A DNA stretch of 64,000 nt, from NCBI RefSeq assembly GCF_001644605.1, contig NZ_CP011388.1:4755501-4819500 (forward strand), read 5' to 3'. Positions 17,237 to 26,655 of this stretch are shown here, one piece after another (the stretch's first letter is position 1; every line of letters starts with the position of its first letter). Both the position numbers and the translations under genes were made by a program. The notes under the pieces are model-generated. The model searched no databases. It was not told the origin of the DNA and saw nothing but the letters and a program-made list of their open reading frames with translations. This DNA is from Paenibacillus swuensis. GTDB lineage: Bacteria > Bacillota > Bacilli > Paenibacillales > DY6.

Positions 17237-17839
17237 TTAATTCGTTCCCTTGAACAACTTCACAATCTCCCGTTCCCGCATATTTAGTTCTTCCGTATCA
17301 TCATCACTAAATGCTCCAAACCAATGCCCAAACAGATGTAAAACAAATTGCTGACACCTCCTCGACTTGTTGGTAACATGATTTAAGCTATAACGTGTTA
17401 TTAACCAGTCATCAATAAGTAAATGATTTCCTCGCTCCAACTGATTGTCGTAATCCCAACGGCTTATATCCCTTGCGTGCGTACCGTAAGGATCAACTTC
17501 AAAACCAATCTTATACCTGCCCCTTATGTAAGCAAAATCTATAAATCGATATCCATCCTCAAAATCCCGCACCTCATATTCTGCGTGAAGATATTCAAAA
17601 TGTCCAAAAATAGGCCACCATACTTTTTCCAAAAACAGACTTTCCGCATGTCCAATACCCACTTCTTGGAGCCTGATTAACCTCGCACCTTTACTTTCCC
17701 TAATTTGTCTCTCTACATAAAATGTGTATGCGTCGGCAAATTCCCCATCCTTCTTCTCGACTTTATCAACGTCCACAAGGGTATCAACCAGGTTACGCAT
17801 ACTCTTCCTCAGACCCGTCTTTCCTGCTTTTCGTTCCAT
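17237..17839 (-). CDS. PD-(D/E)XK (Vsr/DUF559-like) nuclease-fold protein, interrupted before its wHTH (200 aa)
   Basis: The central region has the pattern of the Vsr/DUF559 branch of PD-(D/E)XK nucleases. An early glutamate lies in GIGHAESLFLEK (E66). D101 is in FIDFAYIRGRYK, E114-V-D116 and H121 in FEVDPYGTH, then comes a D..R...L...WLITRYS ending typical of that fold. Related proteins act on DNA or serve as regulators. The N-terminal 60 residues are charged. The frame ends LFKGTN then TAA, and the same frame continues into a winged helix, so the intact ancestor had about 255 codons. AAGGGGAT precedes the ATG. It sits between mdh and a palindrome array, a position suggesting insertion. Domain call is by pattern only. 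Confidence 0.62.
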   Translation of the reverse strand: MERKAGKTGLRKSMRNLVDTLVDVDKVEKKDGEFADAYTFYVERQIRESKGARLIRLQEVGIGHAESLFLEKVWWPIFGHFEYLHAEYEVRDFEDGYRFIDFAYIRGRYKIGFEVDPYGTHARDISRWDYDNQLERGNHLLIDDWLITRYSLNHVTNKSRRCQQFVLHLFGHWFGAFSDDDTEELNMREREIVKLFKGTN

Positions 17840-17881
17840 CCCACTTCATCCCCTTTCCCAAACTGGGCTCCTCCTAAACGC

Positions 17882-17916
17882 AAAAAACCGCCTCTCCCCC
17901 TACGGGAAAAGACGGC
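17882..17916 (-). terminator. Terminator of the citZ-icd-mdh operon
   Basis: On the minus strand CCGTCTTTTCCC, a short loop and GGGGGAGAGGCGG form a stem followed by TTTTTTG. Confidence 0.75.
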
Positions 17917-17962
17917 ATGTGCTTCACGCTCGCATGTATATTGTTGTTATTTCCAAAAAAGG

Positions 17963-18904
17963 TTAAGCCGTTACAATTCGGATTACGCCCCGCACAGACT
18001 CCGCGGACTTCTCAAGTGCCGCTTTCTCGTCCTCCGTCAGCTCCAGTTCGAATATCTTCTCGATGCCGTCGCCGCCCAAGATCGCGGGTACACCCATGAA
18101 CAGGTTGTCATAGCCGTACTCGCCTTCCAACAACGCAATGACCGGAATGATGCGCTTCTTATCCTTCAGAATCGCCTCGGTCATTTGCACCAGGGACGCC
18201 GCCGGCGCATAATACGCGCTGCCGTTGCCCAGCAAGTTCACGATCTCGCCGCCTCCCGTACGGGTGCGTTGCACGATCGCTTCGATCCGATCAGCCGGGA
18301 TCAGCTTCTCGATCGGAATACCGCCTGCGTTCGAATAACGAACGAGCGGAACCATGTCGTCGCCGTGGCCGCCAAGTACGAAGCCCCGCACATCTTCCAC
18401 GGAAACGTTCAATTCTTCCGCGATAAAAGTGCAATACCGCGCGGTATCGAGCACGCCGGATTGACCGATGACACGGTTTTTCGGGAAGCCCAATGCTTCA
18501 AACGCCACATAAGTCATCGCGTCCACCGGGTTGCTTAAGATGATGACGTAAGAGTTTGGAGCATATTTCTTCACATTCTCACAAACGGATTTCACAATAC
18601 CTGCATTGGTGTTAACCAGATCATCACGGCTCATCCCCGGCTTGCGGGCAATCCCTGCCGTAATAATCACGATATCGGAATCAACGGTATCTTCATAGGA
18701 AGAAGTTCCGATAATCTTGCTGTCGAACCCTTGAACCGGACTTGCTTCCAGCATATCCAGAGCTTTACCCTTTGTAGGGTTTTCCAACTGCGGAATATCG
18801 ACAAGAACAACGTCGCCAAGCTCTTTCTGAGCAAGCATTAAAGCAGTAGTCGCGCCCGTGAAGCCTGCGCCGACCACGGTAATTTTTCTGCGAGTGATGG
18901 CCAT
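17963..18904 (-). CDS. mdh: Malate dehydrogenase (313 aa)
   Basis: LDH-like NAD-dependent malate dehydrogenase, which makes oxaloacetate in the last TCA step. The Rossmann loop is [24 protein letters not shown] ends strand two with the aspartate that selects NAD. Catalytic residues lie in [21 protein letters not shown] and the active-site histidine loop [16 protein letters not shown] 18904 is chosen because GGGAGGT precedes it; the frame is open 57 bases further. It is last in a citZ-icd-mdh operon, an order shared with Bacillus subtilis, and is followed by a terminator. Confidence 0.96.
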   Translation of the reverse strand: MAITRRKITVVGAGFTGATTALMLAQKELGDVVLVDIPQLENPTKGKALDMLEASPVQGFDSKIIGTSSYEDTVDSDIVIITAGIARKPGMSRDDLVNTNAGIVKSVCENVKKYAPNSYVIILSNPVDAMTYVAFEALGFPKNRVIGQSGVLDTARYCTFIAEELNVSVEDVRGFVLGGHGDDMVPLVRYSNAGGIPIEKLIPADRIEAIVQRTRTGGGEIVNLLGNGSAYYAPAASLVQMTEAILKDKKRIIPVIALLEGEYGYDNLFMGVPAILGGDGIEKIFELELTEDEKAALEKSAESVRGVIRIVTA

Positions 18905-18931
18905 AATTGGATTACCTCCCGAAAATAGATG

Positions 18932-18982
18932 CTCCCCGAAAGTAAGGTGCTGTTTAAGCATACACCATGACCTCTCGGGGAG
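18932..18982 (-). other. Hairpin between icd and mdh
   Basis: CTCCCCGA (18932-18939) and TCGGGGAG (18975-18982) form a GC-rich stem with partial inner pairing and no T-tract. It may be a processing or stability element rather than a terminator. Confidence 0.55.
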
Positions 18983-18993
18983 ACAAATTTAGA

Positions 18994-20289
18994 CTACATA
19001 TTCGAAATGATTTGGTTAGCGAACTCCGAGCACTTCACTTCGGTTGCGCCTTCCATCAGACGGGCGAAGTCGTAAGTTACGGTTTTGTTATTGATGGATG
19101 CGGTCATCCCTTTATAGATCAGGTCAGCCGCTTCCTGCCAGCCCAGGTGCTCAAGCAACATTACGCCGGAAAGGATAACGGATCCAGGGTTTACCACGTC
19201 AAGACCAGCGTACTTAGGCGCTGTACCGTGCGTAGCTTCGAAGATCGCGTGACCTGTCACGTAGTTGATGTTGGCGCCAGGTGCAATCCCGATGCCGCCC
19301 ACTTGTGCTGCCAATGCGTCAGACAGGTAGTCACCGTTCAGGTTCAATGTAGCGATAACATCGAAATCCGTAGGACGAGTCAACACTTGTTGAAGCGCGA
19401 TATCAGCGATGGCATCCTTCACAAGAATCTTGCCAGCATCCGTAGCTTCCTTCTGAGCAGCATTCGCCGCGTCTACACCTTTGTCCGCTTTAATGCGGTC
19501 GTATTGATCCCATGTGAACACTTTGTCGCCGAATTCAGCTTCAGCCACTTCGTAGCCCCAGTTTTTGAAAGCTCCTTCAGTGTATTTCATGATATTACCT
19601 TTGTGAACAAGCGTTACACTCTTACGTCCGTGTGCAATTGCGTATTCTACCGCCGCGCGGACAAGACGCTTGGAACCTTCAGCGGATACAGGCTTGATGC
19701 CGATTCCGGAAGTTTCAGGGAAACGAATCTTGTTAACGCCCATTTCCTGTTGCAGGAAGGCAAGCACTTTCTTCACTTGCTCGGAACCTTCTTGATACTC
19801 GATACCCGCATAGATATCCTCTGTGTTCTCACGGAAGATAACCATATCTACCAGCTCAGGACGTTTCACCGGAGAAGGCACGCCGTCGAAATAACGCACT
19901 GGGCGCAAGCAAACATACAAATCCAGCTCTTGACGAAGAGCTACGTTCAGGGAACGGATTCCGCCGCCGATCGGCGTTGTCAAAGGACCTTTAATCGCAA
20001 CGATGTACTCGCGAATCGCTGTAAGTGTATCTGCCGGCAACCACTCACCGTATTGGTTGAAGGATTTCTCGCCCGCGAATACTTCGTACCATGCGATTTT
20101 CTTCTCGCCGCCGTATGCTTTCTCAACAGCCGCATCCAACACACGTTGGGAAGCCGCCCAGATGTCAGGACCTGTTCCGTCTCCTTCAATGAAAGGCACG
20201 ATCGGATTGTTAGGCACGTTCAAGACACCATTGTCGATTGTTATAGGTTGTCCTTCGGTCGGTAATGTGTATTTGTCAAATTGGGGCAT
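18994..20289 (-). CDS. icd: Isocitrate dehydrogenase, NADP-dependent (431 aa)
   Basis: Oxidative decarboxylation of isocitrate to 2-oxoglutarate. The start [15 protein letters not shown] is typical. The phosphorylation/substrate loop is [13 protein letters not shown], with the active-site serine. Y and K residues lie in [14 protein letters not shown] and [15 protein letters not shown], and the metal aspartates in [12 protein letters not shown]. The adenosine pocket is near HGTAPKYAG. Length matches the bacterial NADP enzyme. GGAGG lies before the start. It is the middle gene of the citZ-icd-mdh operon. Confidence 0.96.
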   Translation of the reverse strand: MPQFDKYTLPTEGQPITIDNGVLNVPNNPIVPFIEGDGTGPDIWAASQRVLDAAVEKAYGGEKKIAWYEVFAGEKSFNQYGEWLPADTLTAIREYIVAIKGPLTTPIGGGIRSLNVALRQELDLYVCLRPVRYFDGVPSPVKRPELVDMVIFRENTEDIYAGIEYQEGSEQVKKVLAFLQQEMGVNKIRFPETSGIGIKPVSAEGSKRLVRAAVEYAIAHGRKSVTLVHKGNIMKYTEGAFKNWGYEVAEAEFGDKVFTWDQYDRIKADKGVDAANAAQKEATDAGKILVKDAIADIALQQVLTRPTDFDVIATLNLNGDYLSDALAAQVGGIGIAPGANINYVTGHAIFEATHGTAPKYAGLDVVNPGSVILSGVMLLEHLGWQEAADLIYKGMTASINNKTVTYDFARLMEGATEVKCSEFANQIISNM

Positions 20290-20316
20290 GAATAATTCCT
20301 CCTGAAATTTAGGTTT

Positions 20317-20337
20317 GGGGTAACCGCGAGGCTACCC
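20317..20337 (-). other. Hairpin between citZ and icd
   Basis: GGGGTAACC and GGCTACCC pair around a GCGA loop (one mismatch). It has no T-tract. Together with the icd-mdh hairpin it marks both gaps of the operon. Confidence 0.45.
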
Positions 20338-20362
20338 ACCGTTTACATCATAACTTGTTATC

Positions 20363-21478
20363 TTAAGAACGCTGCTCAAGCGGGATATACTTGCTATTCG
20401 AAGGACCCGTGTACTCGGCGCGAGGGCGAATCAGACGATTGTTCTCGAATTGCTCCAGAATATGCGCGGCCCAACCGGATACACGGCTGATCGCGAAGAT
20501 CGGCGTGAACAAATCGCGAGGGATCTCCAGTGAAGTATACACGGAAGCGGAATAGAAATCGACGTTCGGTTTCAAACCCTTCTGTCCGGTAACAATCTCT
20601 TCAATCTTAATCGACATGTCGTACCAACGGAGATTGCCCGTCAGCTCGCCCAGTTCGCGGGACATCTTCTGCAGATGCTTCGCGCGGGGATCGCCGTTCT
20701 TGTATACGCGATGACCGAAGCCCATGATCTTCACTTTATTATCCAGCTGTTCGCCGATATAACCGTCAACCTGCTCAGGTGATCCGATCTCTTCCAACAT
20801 CGCCATCACCGCTTCGTTCGCGCCGCCGTGCAACGGACCTTTCAGCGCGCCGATGGCGGAAGTGATACCCGAGTAGATATCAGACAATGTAGCAACGGTT
20901 ACCCGCGCTGCGAATGTAGATGCGTTCAGTTCATGATCGGCATGCAAAACAAGTGCCGTGTCCAACGCGTTTACAGCTACTTCATCCGGCTCGTTGCCTG
21001 TAAGCATATATAGGAAGTTATGTGCGATCGATACGCCTTGTTTCGGCTCAAGCGGCTCCTGCCCTTGACGAATGCGAGCAAATGCAGCAACAATCGTCGG
21101 CAATTGTGCTTGAAGACGAATCGCTTTGCGAACGTTTGCATCACGGGACATATCGTTAGCTTCCGCATCGTAAAGTGCCAAGGAAGAAATGGCTGTGCGC
21201 AAGGCAGCCATGGAATTTGAATCTTGCGGGTATAGCTTCATCTGAGAGATGACTTCCGCCGGTATTGCTGCATTACCGCTTAAATCTTGCTTAAGTTGGT
21301 TTAATTCCGCCTCGTTCGGCAGTTTGCCAAACCATAACAGATATACTACCTCTTCGAACGAAGCCTGTTCTGCCAGCTCGTCAATATTAATGCCACGGTA
21401 CGTCAGGAAACCGTCAATAATCGAACTGATCGATGAGGTGGTTGCAACGATACCTTCAAGCCCTTTAGTTGCTGTCAT
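20363..21478 (-). CDS. citZ: Citrate synthase (371 aa)
   Basis: Condenses acetyl-CoA with oxaloacetate. The short type II form (about 370 residues) is seen, with the catalytic histidines in LVLHADHELNAST and GPLHGGANEAVM, and GFGHRVYKNGDPRAKHL carrying the third active-site histidine and the oxaloacetate arginine. The catalytic aspartate is in NVDFYSASVY. GGAGAG precedes the ATG. First gene of the citZ-icd-mdh operon, driven by a promoter in the gap it shares with ppx. Confidence 0.96.
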   Translation of the reverse strand: MTATKGLEGIVATTSSISSIIDGFLTYRGINIDELAEQASFEEVVYLLWFGKLPNEAELNQLKQDLSGNAAIPAEVISQMKLYPQDSNSMAALRTAISSLALYDAEANDMSRDANVRKAIRLQAQLPTIVAAFARIRQGQEPLEPKQGVSIAHNFLYMLTGNEPDEVAVNALDTALVLHADHELNASTFAARVTVATLSDIYSGITSAIGALKGPLHGGANEAVMAMLEEIGSPEQVDGYIGEQLDNKVKIMGFGHRVYKNGDPRAKHLQKMSRELGELTGNLRWYDMSIKIEEIVTGQKGLKPNVDFYSASVYTSLEIPRDLFTPIFAISRVSGWAAHILEQFENNRLIRPRAEYTGPSNSKYIPLEQRS

Positions 21479-21528
21479 CCTTCTCTCTCCTTTAACAATG
21501 AATTACGAATGGTCAGTACGGAATGAAT

Positions 21529-21557
21529 AATATCTTTGAATGATTAATCTATGACAA
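21529..21557 (-). promoter_or_regulatory. Sigma-A promoter candidate for citZ
   Basis: On the minus strand TTGTCA (21557-21552), a 17-base spacer and GATATT (21534-21529) lie 51 bases before citZ. The -35 matches five of six bases, the -10 four of six. I saw no convincing catabolite-repression (cre) site around it. Confidence 0.5.
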
Positions 21558-21700
21558 GCGCTATGAAACATCTTCAGAACTACCACATTAGTCCATCCTA
21601 ATCATAAAGCATTTTCCAAGGGATGTGAACCGAACCCCACATAAAACTTCATTATCGCTTCTATAAAAGAATTTTTGAAAAGGGTTTCAGGGGAGTTGTT

Positions 21701-21728
21701 TTGCTAGTTTCAAGGGTAATGTTACAAT
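21701..21728 (+). promoter_or_regulatory. Sigma-A promoter candidate for ppx
   Basis: TTGCTA (21701-21706), a 16-base spacer and TACAAT (21723-21728) lie 44 bases before the ppx start. Confidence 0.5.
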
Positions 21729-21772
21729 AAGCACATCATGTTGATATTATTTATCGTGAAAGGAAGTCTGAC

Positions 21773-23296
21773 ATGTCCTCTACCCGCTTCGGCATCATAG
21801 ACATCGGTTCCAACTCCATCCGCCTTATGATCTGCGAGGTAACAGAAAACGGAGCCTACCGTGTAATAGATGAAAGTAAAGCTTCCGCCCGACTCAGCGC
21901 CCATATCGATAGCAACGGCAACCTGCCTTCAAGCGGGATTCAGATCATTATAGAGACTCTAGCCTATTTCAAAAAGCTTTGCGAGGCCAGCGGCGCATCC
22001 TCGATCCGGGCCGTAGCCACCGCCGCGGTTCGTAACGCCGTCAACGCGGATGAAATCATTCGCTTGACCGAGGAAGGCAGCGGTATTCCGGTAGAAATTC
22101 TGAGCGGCGAGGAAGAAGCCCGTTACGGCTATCTTGGCGTTAGCAATACACTTGATATTGAAGAAGGTTATCTTGTGGATATAGGCGGCGGTAGTACGGA
22201 AATTGCCTATTTCCGCAATCGGAAGCTTCAACAAAGCGTGTCCTTTCCGTTCGGCTCCGTCAATACCGGCAAGAAATACTTGCGCAACGGCAACTTGGAC
22301 GCCGAGGGATTAACTAGAATTCAAGCCATGGTAAGTCAAGCCATGGACAAAGAGCCTTGGATCCGCAAGCATCCCGGTTTGCCTTTAATCGGACTCGGCG
22401 GAACGATACGCAGTGTGTCCAAACTTGATCAGAAACGAAAGAAATACTCGCTTCCTTTAACCCATAATTACCCTATGTCCGCTCAGGACACGGACGACTG
22501 GCTAAGCATACTTATGCCGATGCCTCTGGAGAAGCGGAAGAAAGTTCCCGGCTTAGCTAAGGAGCGCGCCGATATTATTCTGCCGGGTCTGGCCATCATG
22601 CAGGCCGTTTTCCGGCATACAGGTTCAAGACACTACATCATCAGCGGCGCGGGCCTCCGGGACGGCCTTTTCTTTGAGGCGCTGAGTCCGGACAAGCCTG
22701 AAATTGACAATGTGCTGGAACACAGTGTCCGCAACCTGATGTCTCTGCATCCCGCTATTCCTTACTCACATCTGGAACAGGTCAATCGTCTGGCCGTCAC
22801 TTTGTTCGATCACCTTCAGCCGTTTCATGCTCTTGGCGCCAGAGTAAGAGAATATGTGCATGTCGCTGCTTTGCTGTACCGAATCGGTGTGACGATCAAT
22901 TACTATCAGTATGCCAAGCATACATTCTATCTCATGGCGCATTCCCGCATTGACGGGTTGACGCACAGAGAAATTCTGATTTGTTCCATGATCGCCTCTC
23001 ACAAAAGCAAAAGCCGGACCCGCAGCTTATTCCTTGAACACAAGGATATTCTGACGGAATCCGACTTTGGATTAGTTATGCAGATTGGCTCTCTGCTGCA
23101 CCTGGCCATCGCGCTGGATCGCAGTGAAACCCAGCCTGTGAACAAGCTGCAAGCCGAGGTGTTCAACAAAGAGCTTTTGCTTTCCCTTCAAATCGCGAAG
23201 CTTGCCGATATTGAACTGAAAGAAATCGAGAACGTAACTCCTGATTTCGAGAAACAATGGGGACTTTCCGTGAAAACGGCCGTTGCCCCCAAGTAA
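21773..23296 (+). CDS. ppx: Exopolyphosphatase / Ppx-GppA phosphatase (507 aa)
   Basis: ASKHA-fold hydrolase that removes terminal phosphate from polyphosphate or acts on pppGpp. The N-terminal phosphate motif is GIIDIGSNSIRLMI, the second is VDIGGGSTEIAYF, and LIGLGGTIRSVSKL is the third. The catalytic glutamate is expected near SGEEEARYGYLGV. The last ~190 residues form an HD-like helical domain (HVAALLYRIGVTINYYQYAKHTFYLM), as in long Ppx proteins. GGAAG precedes the ATG. It is convergent with the polyphosphate kinase gene, so synthesis and breakdown of polyphosphate are encoded side by side. Confidence 0.92.
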   Translation: MSSTRFGIIDIGSNSIRLMICEVTENGAYRVIDESKASARLSAHIDSNGNLPSSGIQIIIETLAYFKKLCEASGASSIRAVATAAVRNAVNADEIIRLTEEGSGIPVEILSGEEEARYGYLGVSNTLDIEEGYLVDIGGGSTEIAYFRNRKLQQSVSFPFGSVNTGKKYLRNGNLDAEGLTRIQAMVSQAMDKEPWIRKHPGLPLIGLGGTIRSVSKLDQKRKKYSLPLTHNYPMSAQDTDDWLSILMPMPLEKRKKVPGLAKERADIILPGLAIMQAVFRHTGSRHYIISGAGLRDGLFFEALSPDKPEIDNVLEHSVRNLMSLHPAIPYSHLEQVNRLAVTLFDHLQPFHALGARVREYVHVAALLYRIGVTINYYQYAKHTFYLMAHSRIDGLTHREILICSMIASHKSKSRTRSLFLEHKDILTESDFGLVMQIGSLLHLAIALDRSETQPVNKLQAEVFNKELLLSLQIAKLADIELKEIENVTPDFEKQWGLSVKTAVAPK

Positions 23297-23317
23297 TCGG
23301 AATTCGAATTCATGAAA

Positions 23318-25402
23318 TCAGCTCTTCCAGAGACGTGTATCCGCCGCCGCGAATTGGCTTCGCAGCGGCGGTTTGTCGTTCGTGACTCGCGCGTACGTGC
23401 CGTTCGACAAGAGCTGTCTGGCTTTTACATTATCGCTAAGCTTCAATTGGAGTATGTTGATGATGGAATCCCGGATTTGCTTGTCGAACACCGGACACAT
23501 CAACTCCACCCGCCGGGTAAGGTTACGCGTCATCCAGTCCGCGCTGGCCAGAAACACTTCCGGGTCACCCGCGTTCTCGAAGTAGAACGTCCTGGAATGC
23601 TCCAGAAAGCGATCCACAATGCTGTATACATGAATGTTCTCACTCAAACCGGGAACACCCGGACACAAGCAACAGACGCCTCTCACCAGTAAGTCAATCT
23701 TCACCCCTGCCTGCGAAGCCTCATAGAGCAAGTCGATCATCTCTTGATTGGACAGGGAATTCATCTGCCCGATGATATAGGCCGGCTTGCCTTGCAAAGC
23801 ATTTTCTTTCTCTCTGGCGATCAGCTGAAAAAACTTATCTTTCAGCGAGCTTGGCGCAACGCCGAAAACCTGAAAATTATGCGGTGCGGAATAGCCGGTA
23901 ATATCGTTAAACAACGCGGAAGCGTCCTCTCCGATTAACGGATGCGAAGTAAACAATCCCACGTCCGTATACAACCTTGCTGTGCTGTCATTGTAATTAC
24001 CGGTGCCGACATGCACATACCTGCGTAATTGATCTTGTTCCTGACGCAGCACGAGAGTGATCTTCGCATGCGTCTTGAGTCCGACAAGGCCGTATACGAC
24101 ATGGCATCCTGCTTTCTCCAACTGGCGCGCCCAAGCGATGTTCCGTTCCTCGTCAAATCTCGCCTTCAGCTCCACCACGACCGTAACCTGTTTACCCGAT
24201 TCAGCGGCCCTCGCCAGCGCCTGGACCAAGGTCGAATTTCCGCTGACCCTGTACAGTGTCATCTTAATGGCTAACACCTGGGGGTCATAAGCCGCTTCCG
24301 TCAGGAAATCATCCACCGCTTTGAAGGATTCATACGGATGGTAAACAAGCAAATCCCTTTGGCGAAGCACGTTAAAGAGATCCTCGCTTTCCGCGAATTC
24401 CTCTGGATACACCGGATCAATCTTCGGAAACCTTAGTCCGTCTTTGCCAGGAATGGATAAGGAGAACCGCATGAGGTACGTTAAATCCAGAGCTCCGTCG
24501 ATTTCAAATACATTATCGGTAATCTCAAACTCGTCCTTCAGCAGATTAAGCGCGTACGGATGCATCCCCTTTTCCACTTCGAGACGCACGGGAATGCCCC
24601 ATCTCCTTTTGCGGAGCTCCTTCTCAATCTCTTCCAGAAGATCTTCGGCATCCTCTTCATTCAACGTAATATCCGCGTTTCGAGTCAGTCGGAAATGGTG
24701 AACAGCTAACGGAATATATCCGCTGAACAAGGTTTGAATGTGTATTTTGATTAAATCTTCCAGCAATATGTACTCCAGCTTCTTACTGTTTGGCCGGGAC
24801 GGCAATTGAACAAACCGCGGCAAGATCGACGGCACCTGCACAATGGCAAAATAGGGCTCCTCATCCGCCTCGTAAGCTACTTCATCCTCCCGTTGGAGCA
24901 CAACCGACAAATACAAGCCCAAGGAATGGACAAGCGGGAACGGACGGCTCTGGTCCACTGCCATCGGCGTCAGAACGGGAAAGACAATATCATGAAAGTA
25001 AGCGTCCAACGTCTTTTGCTGATTTACGCTCATATCATCGTACCGGGTGAAATGGATTCCCTCTTTGGCCAGTTGCCGATGCAGATCGCGCCCTGCCTTG
25101 GATTGTAACGTGACCATACCGCTCGCGCGTTTCATAATTCGTTTCAGAAGACCTTGAGGCGTGTACCCGGTAAAATCCTTGCGCGTAACACCCGCCTTCA
25201 CCTGTTCCGTAATGCCGGCAACCCGGACACTCATAAATTCATCGAGATTAGACGACACAATAGACAAAAATTTAATTCGTTCAAGCAACGGATTCTGCAC
25301 ATCCTGCGCTTCTTCCAGCACACGCTTGTTAAACTCCATCCAGCTCAATTCTCGATTGACATAACGGGAAGGAACATCTTTTCCGATATGAATTTTGTTC
25401 AA
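23318..25402 (-). CDS. ppk1: Polyphosphate kinase 1 (694 aa)
   Basis: Reversibly transfers the gamma-phosphate of ATP to a polyphosphate chain. Family features: RELSWMEFNKRVLEEA at the N-terminus, MTLYRVSGNSTLVQAL, the loop GLKTHAKITLV carrying the phosphorylated histidine, YVHVGTGNYNDSTARLYTDVGL, and the end ASADWMTRNLTRRVELMCPV with the second HKD-like motif. The start is placed at TTG 25402 because AGGAGG lies 8 bases upstream; the frame continues further without support. It converges with ppx, whose terminator hairpin lies inside the last codons of this gene. Confidence 0.95.
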   Translation of the reverse strand: MNKIHIGKDVPSRYVNRELSWMEFNKRVLEEAQDVQNPLLERIKFLSIVSSNLDEFMSVRVAGITEQVKAGVTRKDFTGYTPQGLLKRIMKRASGMVTLQSKAGRDLHRQLAKEGIHFTRYDDMSVNQQKTLDAYFHDIVFPVLTPMAVDQSRPFPLVHSLGLYLSVVLQREDEVAYEADEEPYFAIVQVPSILPRFVQLPSRPNSKKLEYILLEDLIKIHIQTLFSGYIPLAVHHFRLTRNADITLNEEDAEDLLEEIEKELRKRRWGIPVRLEVEKGMHPYALNLLKDEFEITDNVFEIDGALDLTYLMRFSLSIPGKDGLRFPKIDPVYPEEFAESEDLFNVLRQRDLLVYHPYESFKAVDDFLTEAAYDPQVLAIKMTLYRVSGNSTLVQALARAAESGKQVTVVVELKARFDEERNIAWARQLEKAGCHVVYGLVGLKTHAKITLVLRQEQDQLRRYVHVGTGNYNDSTARLYTDVGLFTSHPLIGEDASALFNDITGYSAPHNFQVFGVAPSSLKDKFFQLIAREKENALQGKPAYIIGQMNSLSNQEMIDLLYEASQAGVKIDLLVRGVCCLCPGVPGLSENIHVYSIVDRFLEHSRTFYFENAGDPEVFLASADWMTRNLTRRVELMCPVFDKQIRDSIINILQLKLSDNVKARQLLSNGTYARVTNDKPPLRSQFAAADTRLWKS
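23341..23371 (+). terminator. Terminator of ppx inside the end of ppk1
   Basis: CCGCCGCCGCGAA and TTCGCAGCGGCGG form a 13-bp stem with one mismatch and a TTGGC loop, followed by TTTGT. Confidence 0.7.
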
Positions 25403-25518
25403 AAAAATGACCTCCTGTTTCATAAATAGGGATGATGTCGATTTTGGTAGAATATAGATTACATGATACAATGTGATTATACATAATCGTTATTTATCCA
25501 GCGTAAGGGAGGTTCTCC

Positions 25519-26640
25519 ATGGACCGCAATTTGGTTCGTCAAATGTTTCGCGGCTTGCTTGTGATTATTGCTATCGTATTAGCATGCCTTGCTTTCTATT
25601 ACGGCACACCGTTGCTTTATCCTTTTGTTATCGGGTGGTTGCTCGCCTATATGCTTAACCCTATCATTGCCATGTTGCAACAGAAAGCTAAATTCCCCCG
25701 TTGGTTAGCCGTAACTGCCGCATTGGTCGTCTTTATCGGGATTGTCACGACCTTTATGGCCATCTTGGTGACCCGCATCGTTGTTGAAACCGGTGTTCTC
25801 CTTGAGACAATCCAGAACAATCTCGATAAGTGGATAGATGATTTGTTGAACCTGGTTAATTCAGATGTCATACAGGGCGTTGCGCAGCAACTTAGCCGTT
25901 TGTATGAAGATAACCCTGATTATCAGGAAACAGTCAACAATAATCTTTCCTCAACTGCCGAGACCCTAGCCGGAGCTGTTTCCAAATTGATTACTGCGTT
26001 TTTTGACAGTGTGCTGGTTCTCATTAAGCTATTGCCGAACATTGCAACCATCGCCATCGTGATCCTGCTGGCTACATTCTTCATCAGTAAGAATTGGGAA
26101 AGACTGAAGCAGCAGATCTCGGATTGGTTCCCAGATAAGACCGTACGAACCTCAACCGTCATCTGGTCTGATTTACAGAAAGCCCTGTTCGGTTATTTGC
26201 GCGCACAGCTCATTCTGATTTCCATAACAGCCGCGGTCGTCATCATTGGTTTACTCATTCTGAAAGTCAAGTATGCCATCACCATTGGCTTGTTAATCGG
26301 CTTGGTGGATCTGCTTCCCTATCTCGGCACCGGCGCGGTGATGGTCCCTTGGATCGCATACGTATACATCTACGGTGATATCCGGTTGGGTGTAGGTTTA
26401 TCCGTATTGTACGGCATAATCCTGGTTGCCCGCCAGATCTTGGAACCTAAAGTACTTGCCAGCAGCGTAGGCTTGGACCCTCTCGCAACTTTGATTTCCA
26501 TGTTCGTCGGATTAAAGCTGTTCGGTGTGCTCGGGCTTATCATCGGGCCGGTTACCCTGGTCATCCTGTCTGCCTTCGCCAAAGCGAACGTCTTTCGAGA
26601 TCTGTTCTACTTTATCCGGTTTGGACCGCGCCCTAAATAG
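25519..26640 (+). CDS. ytvI: Sporulation membrane protein YtvI, AI-2E transporter family (373 aa)
   Basis: Multi-pass membrane protein with about eight helices. N-terminal helices are VIIAIVLACLAFYYG and LYPFVIGWLLAYMLNPI. A ~100-residue soluble loop (LETIQNNLDKWIDDLL) lies outside, and C-terminal helices include the family LIGLVDLLPYLGTGAVMVPW stretch. These belong to the AI-2E transporter/permease family (YtvI subgroup), which in Bacillus is encoded next to fxsA, pyk and citZ and linked to sporulation. The same neighbours occur here. GGGAGG precedes the ATG. Transport substrate is unknown. Confidence 0.88.
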   Translation: MDRNLVRQMFRGLLVIIAIVLACLAFYYGTPLLYPFVIGWLLAYMLNPIIAMLQQKAKFPRWLAVTAALVVFIGIVTTFMAILVTRIVVETGVLLETIQNNLDKWIDDLLNLVNSDVIQGVAQQLSRLYEDNPDYQETVNNNLSSTAETLAGAVSKLITAFFDSVLVLIKLLPNIATIAIVILLATFFISKNWERLKQQISDWFPDKTVRTSTVIWSDLQKALFGYLRAQLILISITAAVVIIGLLILKVKYAITIGLLIGLVDLLPYLGTGAVMVPWIAYVYIYGDIRLGVGLSVLYGIILVARQILEPKVLASSVGLDPLATLISMFVGLKLFGVLGLIIGPVTLVILSAFAKANVFRDLFYFIRFGPRPK

Positions 26641-26655
26641 TATACAAGTTAATTG

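Noticed and set aside
18967-20265. 432-codon frame on the plus strand opposite icd
   Set aside because: It has no protein family features and lies fully opposite the well-supported isocitrate dehydrogenase; a shadow frame.
21543-21566. Catabolite-repression (cre) site near the citZ promoter
   Set aside because: Only the central AGCGCT-like part fits; several conserved positions of the consensus are wrong.
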